NCBI RefSeq assembly: GCF_020831925.1
Contig: NZ_JAFIFQ010000036.1
Coordinates: forward strand, 1 to 33,555
Direction of reading: 5' to 3'
DNA length: 33,555 nt
Origin: Alkalimonas sp.
GTDB taxonomy: Bacteria > Pseudomonadota > Gammaproteobacteria > Enterobacterales > Alteromonadaceae
Part shown: positions 7,707 to 17,159 of the stretch, in pieces
Layout of the letters: every line of letters begins with the position of its first letter
How positions within the stretch are numbered: the first letter of the stretch is position 1
Translations under genes and position numbers: made by a program
The notes under the pieces: model-generated
The model's database searches: none
The model's input: only the letters and a program-made list of their open reading frames with translations
What the model was told of the DNA's origin: nothing

Positions 7707-8838
7707 AACGAGTCAGTACCTGCTCCAGTGCTTTCAGACAAAGCGCAATATTCTCCCGCCGGGCACCATAACCCATCAGACCGATGCGCCAGGCTTTGCC
7801 GGCTAAATCGCCGAGGCCTGCGCCAATTTCCAGATTGTAATCCTGCAATAAGCGGCTACGCACCTCGGCGTCATTGACACCGGCCGGGATCCAGATTGAG
7901 TTCAGCTGTGGCAAGCGATGGGCCTCATCCACCACAAAGCTTAGCCCCAAAGCTTCCAGGCCAGCTTTGAGCTCCTGATGCATAACGGCATGGCGCTGCC
8001 AGGCCTGCTCCAGCCCTTCTTTGGCGAGCAGACGCAGGCTTTCATGCAAGGCATAGAGGGCATTGACCGGGGCGGTGTGATGGTAGCTGCGCTTGCCCTC
8101 CCCGCTCCAGTAGCCCATCACCAGGCTTTGATCCAAAAACCAGCTTTGCACCGGCCGCGAGCGATTTTGCATTCGCGCTACTGCCCGTGGGGAAAAAGAC
8201 ACCGGCGATAAACCCGGCACACAGGATAAACACTTCTGGCTGCCGGAATAAATGGCATCGATGCCCCAGGCATCTACCAAAAGCTCTACCCCACCTAAGG
8301 AAGTGACCGCATCGACAATGGACAAACAATCATACCGCTGCGCCAAAGCACACAGAGCCTGTGCATCCGACAGCGCACCGGTTGAGGTTTCGGCATGGAC
8401 AAAGGCCAGAAAATGCACTTCCGGATGCGCTTTAAGCGCAGCTTCAACCTGCGCCGGGTTGACCGGCTCACCCCAGGGAAAGTCCAGCACTATGGCAGTA
8501 GCGCCGCAGCGCTCAACATTCTGCCGCATCCGCTCACCAAAGACACCATTGCGGCACACCAGTACGGTATCGCCAGGCTCCAGCAGATTGACGAAACAGG
8601 TTTCCATCCCGGCCGAGCCCGGGGCAGATACCGCCAGTGTCATCAGGTTTTCGGTTTGAAAAGCATACTGCAACAAGCTGCGCAGCTCATCCATCATGCC
8701 GATAAACAAAGGGTCCAGATGGCCCAGTGTCGGTTTGGCCTGAGCAGCCAGTACTTCAGGATAGACATCGGATGGCCCCGGCCCCATCAGAATGCGGCGC
8801 GGCGGATAAAAAGGCGGGTACTCAGGGGCTGGGATCAT
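7705..8838 (-). CDS. Class V PLP aminotransferase (alanine-glyoxylate/serine-glyoxylate type)
   Basis: This fold-type I PLP enzyme of the AGXT1/SGAT group transfers the amino group of alanine or serine to glyoxylate. The N-terminal GPGPSDV signature is followed by the cofactor-binding region SAPGSAGMETCFVNLLEPGD. The aspartate region is SIVDAVTSLGG, and the Schiff-base lysine is K202 in YSGSQKCLSCVPGL. Length (377) is normal. AAGGAGAA lies five to six bases upstream of the ATG. It lies directly downstream of gspN on the same strand but is metabolically unrelated to secretion; a weak terminator separates the two. The exact amino donor cannot be fixed from sequence. Confidence 0.88.
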   Translation of the reverse strand: MIPAPEYPPFYPPRRILMGPGPSDVYPEVLAAQAKPTLGHLDPLFIGMMDELRSLLQYAFQTENLMTLAVSAPGSAGMETCFVNLLEPGDTVLVCRNGVFGERMRQNVERCGATAIVLDFPWGEPVNPAQVEAALKAHPEVHFLAFVHAETSTGALSDAQALCALAQRYDCLSIVDAVTSLGGVELLVDAWGIDAIYSGSQKCLSCVPGLSPVSFSPRAVARMQNRSRPVQSWFLDQSLVMGYWSGEGKRSYHHTAPVNALYALHESLRLLAKEGLEQAWQRHAVMHQELKAGLEALGLSFVVDEAHRLPQLNSIWIPAGVNDAEVRSRLLQDYNLEIGAGLGDLAGKAWRIGLMGYGARRENIALCLKALEQVLTR

Positions 8839-8878
8839 CGGGTTCTCCTTGACGCAAGCAGAAAACCCTTACCCTAGC

Positions 8879-8901
8879 AAAAACAGCCCCATTTCGCTGC
8901 T
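8879..8901 (-). terminator. Weak terminator candidate after gspN
   Basis: On the minus strand AGCAGC (8901-8896) can pair with GCTGTT (8887-8882) with one G-U pair across an 8-base loop. It is followed by five T residues (8883-8879, overlapping the stem end). The stem is short, so partial read-through into the aminotransferase is likely. Confidence 0.35.
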
Positions 8902-8937
8902 GATTGCGATCAATACCGGGCATTCATTGCTAAAATA

Positions 8938-9681
8938 CTAAAACCGGATCCGAAAGCGCCCTTCTGCATTGGGTGCGCCGACAAACTGCATGGCCTGGTG
9001 GACTTCTTCAGGCATCGAGGCATCGGGTTTTAAGGTCCCATCGACCGAGAAACGCCCTGCCGCCTGCAAACGAGCGGTGACATCCAGCCCTAATGGGTTC
9101 TGGCCATCGGTGATCAGCACCAGCTCACCTTCGTCGCAGGCCAGGCTGGCAAAAATATGCTGCAAATCAATCCAACCCGTCGGAGGTTGCAACCGCGCTT
9201 GTTGCCAGCTGGCCTGGCCTTGTAGCGTTTTGCACCAGGGAGCACCTTGCTGGTAAACATCAATATCCAGCATCAGGGTACCATCGGCGCCAACCGGCAA
9301 CGGCAGACGCAACAAAGGGGCGATATCCCGCACAGGATAGCGCACCAAAGTGTCTTGTAACTGCAAGCCGCTGAAACCATAACGCAACTGGCCGTTTACG
9401 TAGGCCTGCTCCATCTCCGACAGCTCACCGGCTTGCAATTGCACCGCCAGCGTGCCGGTCAGTAAGCGCCAGGGACTTAACTGCCACTGCAGCTGTCGCA
9501 GCTCCAGACTTTGATACGACAGCGCCTGAATACGGCCCTGCCATAGGGTGCCGTGCACCTGACCAAGCCGCACATCAGCTGGCAACGGCGCCAGTTTCAG
9601 CCACCAACTGGCCGGGGTTAATACCAGTAAACAGAACAGATAGCTAACGCCCCCCAGGACCACAAGTTTTTTTATCGACAT
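8938..9681 (-). CDS. gspN: Type II secretion system protein N
   Basis: GspN is an accessory inner-membrane component of type II secretion with a large periplasmic domain. The protein has one N-terminal membrane segment (KKLVVLGGVSYLFCLLVL) followed by LRLGQVHGTLWQG-like family sequence (here VRLGQVHGTLWQGRI). The frame is open to 9744, but the ATG at 9681, four bases after the gspM stop, gives a normal 247-residue protein without the implausible basic leader. There is no good ribosome-binding site, so translation is probably coupled to gspM. It is the last gene of the gsp operon. Confidence 0.85.
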   Translation of the reverse strand: MSIKKLVVLGGVSYLFCLLVLTPASWWLKLAPLPADVRLGQVHGTLWQGRIQALSYQSLELRQLQWQLSPWRLLTGTLAVQLQAGELSEMEQAYVNGQLRYGFSGLQLQDTLVRYPVRDIAPLLRLPLPVGADGTLMLDIDVYQQGAPWCKTLQGQASWQQARLQPPTGWIDLQHIFASLACDEGELVLITDGQNPLGLDVTARLQAAGRFSVDGTLKPDASMPEEVHQAMQFVGAPNAEGRFRIRF

Positions 9682-9685
9682 ACGC

Positions 9686-10168
9686 TTATTCAACCAAAAT
9701 CCGACGCACCTGTACAATGCCAGGCTGATTGGCCGCACTGACATCCAGACTCACCAGTTGCAGGCCATGCTGGTAATGCAGTGCATGCAACCAGCTGACC
9801 AGTTGCTCGAAACGAACATCATCCAGCACCAGCTGCATTTGCTGATTTTGTGGCTGCATTCGGCTCACGCGGATACCATGCTGGCGGGCACTGGTGGTGA
9901 GTACCTGCGACAAGCTGCCGGAGCTGCGCTCAACCGAGCTACCGGCCTGTTGCAACTGTGGCAAAACTGAGTTCAACCAGTCCAATTGCTGCTCGGCTTG
10001 CTGCAACGCCTGTTGATTGCGCGCCTTGCTTTGATGCACCGGCTGCCAGATCAGGTAATAAAAGACAAATACCAGCAAAGCGATGGCACAGATCAGTACT
10101 AAATGCTGCTCGCGTTGTTGCAGTCCCCCCCACCACTGCTGGAATTGCTGCTCCAGTTGCTGTTTCAT
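9686..10168 (-). CDS. gspM: Type II secretion system protein M
   Basis: GspM is a bitopic inner-membrane protein that pairs with GspL in the assembly platform. The 160-residue product has a short cytoplasmic start rich in Gln, a single membrane helix (about 22-42, HLVLICAIALLVFVFYYLIW), then a coiled region and a ferredoxin-like periplasmic domain. Its placement between gspL and gspN is canonical. GAGGA stands eight bases before the ATG. The gap to gspL is about ten bases. Confidence 0.92.
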   Translation of the reverse strand: MKQQLEQQFQQWWGGLQQREQHLVLICAIALLVFVFYYLIWQPVHQSKARNQQALQQAEQQLDWLNSVLPQLQQAGSSVERSSGSLSQVLTTSARQHGIRVSRMQPQNQQMQLVLDDVRFEQLVSWLHALHYQHGLQLVSLDVSAANQPGIVQVRRILVE

Positions 10169-10178
10169 GCTGCTGTCC

Positions 10179-11369
10179 TCATGCTGCCTTTCTCATACTG
10201 ACGGTACCTTGCACCTTGCTGCCATCGTTGCTCAGGGCCCCCTGATCCACCTGATAACCGGCTTGTTCCAGCTGATTTTTCAGCCGTTCAAAACTTTGAA
10301 AGCCATCGGCCTTGGCCTGAAAGCGCAGCTCGGTGCGCCTGGCATCAAAGCGCAAATTCTCCAGTTGCATATCCGTCACGCTGGCCAGGTTGTTTTGTAA
10401 ATCGAGCAACAGGGCTAAAAAATGTTGCTCTTGCTGTGACAAACCGGCTTGCTGCAGTTTGCGCTGCACCAGTGCCCGTAAATTCACCACCGACTCACCG
10501 GGAAAAGCCGCTTGATAGGTCTGCACCGCTTGCTGCTGTAAGGCTCTGGCCTGCTGGCCATAGCGCCAGCCTTCTACCGCAGTTAAGGTTAGATAGAGCG
10601 TCAGGCATACTCCCGCCAATACCGCCGCTGGCTGCCAAAGCTGCCAGCTTTTATTCACAGCGCGCTTCGGGGCGTATTCCCCCTGCAACAGGTTCAAAGC
10701 AGGTTGCTGAGCCTGGCGCGCCAGCAGCGCCAGCGGTAACTCGGGCTCCGCCAGCTGGTGCGGCTGAGCAATGAAGCCTGGCCAGGGGCTGTAGCTGGTG
10801 ATCTCAGGCAAAGCGGCCAACTTCAGATAATCCGGCCACCAGTCCTGTTCGATGCTGGTTGCCTGCCAATCGCCCTGGCGCAACAACCAGCTGCCATTCA
10901 GTTCAATCGCTGCGGGCAACGACTCGGTTGGCAGCAACAACGCGTCCGGTACCAACTGACGGGGCTGAAAGCCAGCCTCGGTTAACCAGCTCAGCCATTG
11001 CTCGAGCTGTGCTTTTTTGCACAGCGCCACTTGCTGCAGATACTTCTCTTCGTCTTTGCGCACGGCTCCCAGTGCTAACCACAGCTGTTCTATGTCTTCT
11101 GTAACATCGTCTTCCAGCATATAGGGCAAAGCCTGCAGAATTTGCCGGCTGGGTTTGGCTGGTAGCGCCACCTCTTTTAACACCACATCGGCTGCGGGCA
11201 CCAACACCAGCACAGGCCGCTGCCCTAACCGTTCGGCCAGTTGCTCCAGAGCAGACGCCGACGGCAAATCGCCGGAAGCAATGATCTCCTGCGCGGTATT
11301 CGACCAGACCAGCCAGCTAATGGGTTGCTCGGCCCGGCTGCCCAGGCGGATCAGCAATTGTTCACTCAC
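10179..11369 (-). CDS. gspL: Type II secretion system protein L
   Basis: GspL anchors the ATPase GspE to the inner-membrane platform. The 396-residue protein has a cytoplasmic actin-like domain (about 1-235), one membrane helix (about 243-265, ending LTLYLTLTAVEGW) and a periplasmic ferredoxin-like domain with coiled Gln-rich segments. The start is GTG at 11369, overlapping the gspK stop by four bases (GTGA), with GGAGG six bases upstream. A signal for coupled translation is therefore clear. Confidence 0.93.
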   Translation of the reverse strand: MSEQLLIRLGSRAEQPISWLVWSNTAQEIIASGDLPSASALEQLAERLGQRPVLVLVPAADVVLKEVALPAKPSRQILQALPYMLEDDVTEDIEQLWLALGAVRKDEEKYLQQVALCKKAQLEQWLSWLTEAGFQPRQLVPDALLLPTESLPAAIELNGSWLLRQGDWQATSIEQDWWPDYLKLAALPEITSYSPWPGFIAQPHQLAEPELPLALLARQAQQPALNLLQGEYAPKRAVNKSWQLWQPAAVLAGVCLTLYLTLTAVEGWRYGQQARALQQQAVQTYQAAFPGESVVNLRALVQRKLQQAGLSQQEQHFLALLLDLQNNLASVTDMQLENLRFDARRTELRFQAKADGFQSFERLKNQLEQAGYQVDQGALSNDGSKVQGTVSMRKAA

Positions 11370-12358
11370 CCAGCACCTCCAAAACGTCTGGCCAGCACAG
11401 TGACCCGCTCACCATCTTGTACTCTGAGGATGGATTGCATTTGCATGCCTGTCTCCTGGTAGCCAATACGGGCTGTTAATTGATAATAATCCGACGTTAC
11501 CGTCACTAACTCTTTCACACTGTCCTCGACCTGGATCCCCGCCAACGGGCCTGTTCCCCAAAACTCTTCAGTGCTGCTAAAGCCATTGTCTGGCCGGCTG
11601 GCGATTACCTCGAGCGCAGCTGACTGATCCAGCTCCGCCACTATGGCGCTTAATAAAACGGCCGTTTCTTCGGTCAGCGTATTGGCATTGATGCGCAGCT
11701 GCTGGTCATCCGGGATCACACAAACATAGGGTTCCAGCAATTTATAATCATCCGGCGTCACATCCAAAATGGCTCTAAGTTCGGTCACCGTGCCCATCAG
11801 GGTATTGCCGGTATAGTACGGAAAAGGCAAGGCCGCATAGTCATCATCTTCGGCGCTGCCTGCTGTACGCAACAAACTATCTTCATCCAACCAGTCGGCT
11901 ATTCGGGCCATCAGGTACTCGGCTGGCATCGATAAATCCAGTGCGACCAGCTCCAGCAAGCGCTGAAAGCTTTGCTGCTCCACCGTGGCTTCAGGCTGTG
12001 CCTGGCCTGCCGGTGCCGGCGGCTGATAGAGCGCGTTTAGATTAAAGCAACCGCGCAGATCGGTAATAACCCCACTGATGGTACCATCCGGTACTGGAAA
12101 TTGCGCCCCTAGCTGTGCCCAGTCCTGTCCTAAATGGCTAGTCTCCTGGCCTTGCAATGAGCGGCGCAGGATCTGACGGGCAAAGGCTTCCGCCCCCATC
12201 GCATACCAGAATGCTTGCTGCTGTTGCTGCAGGTTCTGCTGGCGCTGCAAAGTCAGTTGCAAGCGACCACTCATCGACACGGCTATCACCACCACGATGG
12301 CGACAATCATCAGCACCATCACCAGGGCAACACCTCGCTGTCGCTGTAGCGCCATCAT
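11366..12358 (-). CDS. gspK: Type II secretion system minor pseudopilin K
   Basis: GspK is the large minor pseudopilin thought to cap the pseudopilus tip with GspI and GspJ. The prepilin-type leader MMALQRQRG is followed by VALVMVLMIVAIVVV. As is usual for GspK, the mature protein lacks the Glu at position +5 that other pseudopilins carry. The body contains a helix-rich inserted domain with the family's ADWLDEDS-type sequence (RIADWLDEDSLLRT). Length is 330. It overlaps gspJ by four bases (ATGA) and gspL by four. Confidence 0.94.
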   Translation of the reverse strand: MMALQRQRGVALVMVLMIVAIVVVIAVSMSGRLQLTLQRQQNLQQQQQAFWYAMGAEAFARQILRRSLQGQETSHLGQDWAQLGAQFPVPDGTISGVITDLRGCFNLNALYQPPAPAGQAQPEATVEQQSFQRLLELVALDLSMPAEYLMARIADWLDEDSLLRTAGSAEDDDYAALPFPYYTGNTLMGTVTELRAILDVTPDDYKLLEPYVCVIPDDQQLRINANTLTEETAVLLSAIVAELDQSAALEVIASRPDNGFSSTEEFWGTGPLAGIQVEDSVKELVTVTSDYYQLTARIGYQETGMQMQSILRVQDGERVTVLARRFGGAG

Positions 12359-13011
12359 CGGTTGCTCTCCGCTGGCTGGACATTGCCATCGGGCAACAGG
12401 ATCACCCGCTCAATTTCACCCAGTTCCGAATGCTCAATCCGCACCCGTACAGCCGCCGGCCATAAGGCATCGGCCCAGCGTTCTTCCCAACGCTCCCCAA
12501 CCAGGTAGCGGATCTCCAACTCAGTAATACCCTCCAGCAACACCTGCACTCTGGGCTCGGTACCGGTGACTGCATCCGGATACAAGGTGTACAAGCGCTG
12601 CAATTGCTCTTCCTGCAGCCGGTAACCAAGCGCCTGCAATTCACTGCGCGGTAAAATCATACCTGGATTGCGCCATCCATGCTGGGTAAAGGCAATGGCA
12701 TCGGCCTCGCTTTCCAGCAAAAAGCGGCCTCCTAACAAACGCTCCTTACGCGGCGCTTCACCCTGCACCCGGATATGCCGGCTGCTGATTTGCATCAGAT
12801 CACGCTCCAGCAGCATCAACGCAAACTGCACCTGCTGCAACCGCTCGGCGGCTTGTTGCGACAAGCGATCGCCGGTGGTAACGCTGCTAAGTACAGCGAC
12901 TGAAGCCAGCCCTACCATGGCAAAAATAGCGACCGCCAGCAACATTTCAATAAAGGTAAAGCCACCAACTGGGAAGCGAGCCTGCTTACAGTCCGGTTTA
13001 CTAACCGCCAT
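12355..13011 (-). CDS. gspJ: Type II secretion system minor pseudopilin J
   Basis: GspJ is a minor pseudopilin of the tip complex. The prepilin cleavage site is PVGG/FTFIEMLLAVAIFAMVG with Glu at +5. The frame also offers a TTG at 13026, but the ATG at 13011 is preferred (MAVSKPD, 218 residues), although neither has a strong ribosome-binding site. It overlaps the end of gspI by 11 bases and gspK by four. The leader before the cleavage site is longer than in its neighbours and contains a cysteine. Confidence 0.93.
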   Translation of the reverse strand: MAVSKPDCKQARFPVGGFTFIEMLLAVAIFAMVGLASVAVLSSVTTGDRLSQQAAERLQQVQFALMLLERDLMQISSRHIRVQGEAPRKERLLGGRFLLESEADAIAFTQHGWRNPGMILPRSELQALGYRLQEEQLQRLYTLYPDAVTGTEPRVQVLLEGITELEIRYLVGERWEERWADALWPAAVRVRIEHSELGEIERVILLPDGNVQPAESNR

Positions 13012-13372
13012 GAGGCCGCCCGACAAAGGTTGTTAAGCGGTACAACACATCCTCTGGCTGGTCGGCCAGTGCAACAGTTACTTCGACCTGACGTAAATCA
13101 TCGTCCTCGACCCGGCTCACCCGCTGCTGCCATTGCCACAGGCGATTAGCCATCTCTACCTCACCACGGCTTTGCTCCGCAGGTGGCCAATCAGTTTCCA
13201 GTTGCAGCAGCACCAGTTGATTGGCGGCAACATAACTGGCAAAGGTTAAATCCTCCAGCATGGATACAGCCCGGATATGTTCGGTAACGGTGCGCATCAC
13301 TGCCAGGCCGGCAGTGGCAAAAATGGCCAGCGCAAACAAGACTTCAATCAGGGTAAAGCCACGACGTATCAT
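13001..13372 (-). CDS. gspI: Type II secretion system minor pseudopilin I
   Basis: GspI is a minor pseudopilin that nucleates the tip complex with GspJ and GspK. It has a very short leader, MIRRG, then FTLIEVLFALAIFATAGLA with Glu at +5. At 123 residues it has normal length. The acidic C-terminal half includes VSRVEDDDLRQVEV. It overlaps gspH by four bases (ATGA) and gspJ by 11 bases. Confidence 0.94.
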   Translation of the reverse strand: MIRRGFTLIEVLFALAIFATAGLAVMRTVTEHIRAVSMLEDLTFASYVAANQLVLLQLETDWPPAEQSRGEVEMANRLWQWQQRVSRVEDDDLRQVEVTVALADQPEDVLYRLTTFVGRPHGG

Positions 13373-13959
13373 GGTGGAGTGCTCTCAACCAAGCTGCGCT
13401 TAAGCGGAATGCTGAATTCGCCCCGCAGCTGCACGTACCAAAACGGCCGCTGGCTTTCATCCTGCAGCAACAACTCGAAAGGGGTGATTTCACCGGATGA
13501 CAGAATAAAGATATGTGGCAGCACTACCTCTTCTTCGTCATCGGTTTCAAGATGCTCCAGCCGCTCGTTCTGCCAGTTGAGTGCTCCGAGCATACTGTCT
13601 TCCTGCCACGGCAGCCCTTCCAACTCAAGCTTTAAGCGCTGATGGCTGGCAACATCATGCCATCCCATACTGGCCGGCGACTCGGCGGGCTGCCAGCTAT
13701 CTTCATCCGGTCGATAGACCAGAAACTGATAGCCATTGGGCTTGATCTGCACGCCCCATTCCTGCTGGCGCATCAGGGCGGTCTCAGCGGCATAGTGAAA
13801 CAGCTGCTGAAAGCGCCGGGCTTCCTGCTCCAGTTTGTCGTCCCGGCTATCCCAGGAAAAATTGACCACCACGGCACTGACCAAAAGCCCCAGCAACAAA
13901 ATCACCAGGATGATTTCCAGTAAAGTAAACCCCTGGCTATGTTGCTGTGGCTGTTTCAT
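13369..13959 (-). CDS. gspH: Type II secretion system minor pseudopilin H
   Basis: GspH is a minor pseudopilin linking the tip complex to the major pseudopilin. The leader is MKQPQQHSQG, then FTLLEIILVILLLGLLVSA with Glu at +5. The C-terminal beta-rich domain is visible as LLQDESQRPFWYVQLRGEF. Length is 196, near the family norm. The gap to gspG is about 14 bases. Confidence 0.94.
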   Translation of the reverse strand: MKQPQQHSQGFTLLEIILVILLLGLLVSAVVVNFSWDSRDDKLEQEARRFQQLFHYAAETALMRQQEWGVQIKPNGYQFLVYRPDEDSWQPAESPASMGWHDVASHQRLKLELEGLPWQEDSMLGALNWQNERLEHLETDDEEEVVLPHIFILSSGEITPFELLLQDESQRPFWYVQLRGEFSIPLKRSLVESTPP

Positions 13960-13973
13960 CAGATGCCTGCGGT

Positions 13974-14393
13974 TTACTTATCGATATCCCAGTTGCCGAT
14001 ATCATCATCAGTCCCTGGAATACCATCTGGTCCCATGCTAAAGATATCAATGCGGCCAAACTGGCCTGGGCTTGCCAACTGATACTCCTGGCCCCAGGGG
14101 TCCCGTGGCAAACGTCGAATAAAACCACCTTCCGGGAAAGAACGAGGCACCGGCTCTGTAGTGGCAGGCTCAACCAAAGCACGTAAGCCTTGCTCGCTGC
14201 TTGGATAAAAACCATTGCGCAGCCGGTACATATCCAATGCATTTTCCAGCTGCTGAATATCGACGATGGCTTTTTGCCGATCGGCCTCTTCCTTATTGCC
14301 CATCACATTGGGCACCACCAAACTGGCGATGATGCCTAAAATCACGATCACCACCATCAGTTCCAGTAAGCTAAAACCCCGTTGTTTGTTCAT
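13974..14393 (-). CDS. gspG: Type II secretion system major pseudopilin G
   Basis: GspG is the main subunit of the pseudopilus. The leader MNKQRG is followed by FSLLELMVVIVILGIIASL with Glu at +5, and the family core QLENALDMYRLRNGFYPSSEQGL is present as overlapping segments. The C-terminal calcium-binding loop PDGIPGTDDDIGNWD is intact. The frame allows a GTG at 14402, but the ATG at 14393, one base after the gspF stop and preceded by GGTGGG, is better and gives 139 residues. Confidence 0.96.
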   Translation of the reverse strand: MNKQRGFSLLELMVVIVILGIIASLVVPNVMGNKEEADRQKAIVDIQQLENALDMYRLRNGFYPSSEQGLRALVEPATTEPVPRSFPEGGFIRRLPRDPWGQEYQLASPGQFGRIDIFSMGPDGIPGTDDDIGNWDIDK

Positions 14394-14394
14394 G

Positions 14395-15615
14395 TTACCC
14401 ACCTACCATATGATTAAGTTCTAAAATTGGCAGCAAAATTGCCAATACAATTAAAAACACCAGCACCGCAAGCGTGATCACCACCACAGGTTTAAAAATT
14501 TCCAGCGTCACCGTCATGGTCATTTCAAATTCCCGATCCAGCGTATCCGCCGTGCGGATCAACATGGTATCGAGCTGACCACTTTTTTCGCCACTGGCGA
14601 TCATGTGCAGCATCATCGGCGGAAACAGCTTGGTTTGCTCCAGCGCATTGCGCAAGGAACTGCCTTCCCGCACCCGCAAGGTCGCATCCGCCACCGCCTG
14701 CTTCATAAAGCTGTTGCCGAGCACATCGCCACTGATCCGCATCGCTTCCAGCAAAGGCACTGAACTGGCATTCAAAATGCTCAGCGTACGGGCGAAACGA
14801 GCCGTATTGATGCTGCGGATCACCTTGCCAAACAGCGCACTACGCAGGATCAACTGATCGTAGCGATAACGCATGTCTGGCCGGCGCAATAACCGTTCGA
14901 CCATCACGGCAAGCAGTAATATCCCGAGCAACAACCAAATTCCGTAATCCCGCACCCAGTCGCTGGCTGAAATCATAATACGGGTCAGCAATGGCAGCTG
15001 CTGGCCCATGTGCTCGAATTGCTCGGTAATTTGCGGCACCACCGCCACCAGCAAGATAGCGATCACTGCCAACGCTACCAGCACCATCACCACCGGGTAA
15101 ATCGATGCCATCAGGATCTGATTGCGCATGTGCTGACGCTGCTCGGTGTAATCGGCCAGCCGGTTTAGTACCTGATCCAAATGACCGGATTTTTCACCCG
15201 CTGCCACCATGGAGCGGTACAGATGATCAAACACATGAGGAAACTCGGCCAGTCCCTCAGCCAGGCTGTAGCCTTCCACTACCTTGGAACGTACCCCCAT
15301 CAGCATGTTTTTCAGGCGCGGCTTTTCACATTGCTCAGCTACCGCCAATAAGGCATTTTCGATGGGCAATGCCGCTGCTACCAGCGTTGCCAGCTGCCGG
15401 GTAATCAGCGCCAAATCGGCGGTTGGAATGGAGCGTTTAAACCAGCTCTTGCTGCTGGCCGACGATTTTTCCTGCTTCGAAGCCAGTTCCACCGCCAGCG
15501 GGGTTAACTTGCGCTCCCGCAGTAACTGCCGGGCCTGGCGGGCGTTATCGGCTTCCAGCACCCCTTTGCTTTTTTTGCCGCGGTTATCCAGCGCCTGATA
15601 GGTAAAAGCCGCCAC
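14395..15615 (-). CDS. gspF: Type II secretion system inner-membrane platform protein F
   Basis: GspF is the polytopic platform protein. The 406-residue product has two related cytoplasmic domains, each followed by membrane segments (for example YPVVMVLVALAVIAILLVAVV and a C-terminal VVVITLAVLVFLIVLAILLPIL). The repeated signature VAAGEKSGHLDQVL / IASGEKSGQLDTML is clear. The start is GTG, overlapping the TAG stop of gspE by one base, with GAGGA six bases upstream. Confidence 0.96.
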   Translation of the reverse strand: MAAFTYQALDNRGKKSKGVLEADNARQARQLLRERKLTPLAVELASKQEKSSASSKSWFKRSIPTADLALITRQLATLVAAALPIENALLAVAEQCEKPRLKNMLMGVRSKVVEGYSLAEGLAEFPHVFDHLYRSMVAAGEKSGHLDQVLNRLADYTEQRQHMRNQILMASIYPVVMVLVALAVIAILLVAVVPQITEQFEHMGQQLPLLTRIMISASDWVRDYGIWLLLGILLLAVMVERLLRRPDMRYRYDQLILRSALFGKVIRSINTARFARTLSILNASSVPLLEAMRISGDVLGNSFMKQAVADATLRVREGSSLRNALEQTKLFPPMMLHMIASGEKSGQLDTMLIRTADTLDREFEMTMTVTLEIFKPVVVITLAVLVFLIVLAILLPILELNHMVGG

Positions 15616-17159
15616 TACAGATCCTCACGGGTCACACGCAGCACTTCCTCCAGCGTGGTTTGACCGGCCAGTACCTTGTCAAAACCATCGCGGCGAATGC
15701 TGGGGCAATTGGGCCGGATATACTTCTCAATGCTCTGTTCGCCTTCACGGTTGTGGATCATTTCCCGGCTGTGATCATCAATTACCAGCAGTTCATGAAT
15801 GCCGGTCCGGCCACGGTAGCCGGTAAAGTTGCAGTGTTCACAACCTTTGGCCCGGTAGATAATGGCCTCGTCTTTTTTCTCCACCCCAAGCAGCTTGCGC
15901 TCTTCTTTATCCGGACTATGCGCCTCTTTGCAGTGCGGGCACAAAGTACGCACCAACCGCTGCGCCAGGACGCCTAACAAACTGGATGATAACAAGAAGG
16001 GCTCTATGCCCATATCTTCCAGCCGGGTGATGGCACCTGCGGCGGTATTGGTGTGCAAGGTCGACATCACCAAATGGCCGGTTAAGCTGGCCTGTACCGC
16101 AATTTGCGCCGTTTCCAGATCGCGGATTTCACCCACCATCACCACATCCGGGTCTTGCCGCAAGATTGCTCGCAGGCCGCGGGCAAAAGTCATATTGACC
16201 TTGGTATTGACCTGGGTCTGGCCTATGCCTTCCAGCTCGTATTCAATCGGGTCTTCCACCGTCAGGATATTGCGATCCTTGGTGTTGATTTCCGTCAGAC
16301 CGGCATAAAGAGTCGTACTCTTACCTGAACCTGTAGGGCCAGTAACCAACAAAATGCCGTGTGGCTTTAAAATTAATTTGGAAAACTGCTTTTGTATGGC
16401 CGGTGTCATGCCCAAATCGGCCAGATTCAGATGGGAGGTGTTTTTATCCAGCAAACGCAGCACCACCCGCTCACCATGGCTGGATGGCATGGTAGACACC
16501 CGCACATCAACAGCCCGGCCAGCAATTTTCAGGCTGATACGGCCATCCTGCGGCACCCGTTTTTCGGCAATATCCAGCTTGGCCATCACTTTTATACGCG
16601 ACACCAACAGGCTGGACAGCTTGCGGTTTGGCCGCAGCACTTCACGTAAAATCCCATCGACCCGGAACCGCACCACCAGGGCTTTCTCAAAGGTTTCAAC
16701 ATGGATATCGGACGCGCCTAGCTTAATAGCTTCACCCAGCATGGCATTGATCAGCTTGATAATGGGCGCATCGTCTTCGTTATCCAGCAGATCTTCGCTT
16801 TCCGGAATATCTTCTGCCAGCGAGGCCAGATTTACCTCGTTGCCGATGTCCTGCATAATTTGCTGCGCTTCGGAAGAATCACGCTGGTAGCTGGCTTCGA
16901 GCAGGCTTTCAAATTCAATGGCACCCAGTTTCTGGATGCGAAATGGTTCGCTGAGCATGCGTCGGACTTCAAGCACCGCCTCGGGCTTGGTGGCTGGCTG
17001 TACCGACAGCACAAAACCTTCCGGCAACTGCTGCAACAACACCGAGTGACGTTTGGCAAAGGCAAAAGGCAGACGGATTCGGGTGCTGACCGGCTGCACT
17101 TCCACCAGCCGATCCTCATCCATCAGCGCATCCACATCCGCAGACAACAGCTCACTCAT
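15615..17159 (-). CDS. gspE: Type II secretion system ATPase E
   Basis: GspE is the hexameric cytoplasmic ATPase that drives pseudopilus assembly. Walker A is GPTGSGKST (274-282), followed by the Asp box VEDPIEY (301-307), Walker B region [14 protein letters not shown] (334-347) and the His box [13 protein letters not shown] (359-371). The zinc-binding tetracysteine motif is present: C407, C410, C440 and C443. An N-terminal GspL-binding domain precedes it. Length is 514. The ATG overlaps the gspD stop as TGATG. Confidence 0.97.
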   Translation of the reverse strand: MSELLSADVDALMDEDRLVEVQPVSTRIRLPFAFAKRHSVLLQQLPEGFVLSVQPATKPEAVLEVRRMLSEPFRIQKLGAIEFESLLEASYQRDSSEAQQIMQDIGNEVNLASLAEDIPESEDLLDNEDDAPIIKLINAMLGEAIKLGASDIHVETFEKALVVRFRVDGILREVLRPNRKLSSLLVSRIKVMAKLDIAEKRVPQDGRISLKIAGRAVDVRVSTMPSSHGERVVLRLLDKNTSHLNLADLGMTPAIQKQFSKLILKPHGILLVTGPTGSGKSTTLYAGLTEINTKDRNILTVEDPIEYELEGIGQTQVNTKVNMTFARGLRAILRQDPDVVMVGEIRDLETAQIAVQASLTGHLVMSTLHTNTAAGAITRLEDMGIEPFLLSSSLLGVLAQRLVRTLCPHCKEAHSPDKEERKLLGVEKKDEAIIYRAKGCEHCNFTGYRGRTGIHELLVIDDHSREMIHNREGEQSIEKYIRPNCPSIRRDGFDKVLAGQTTLEEVLRVTREDL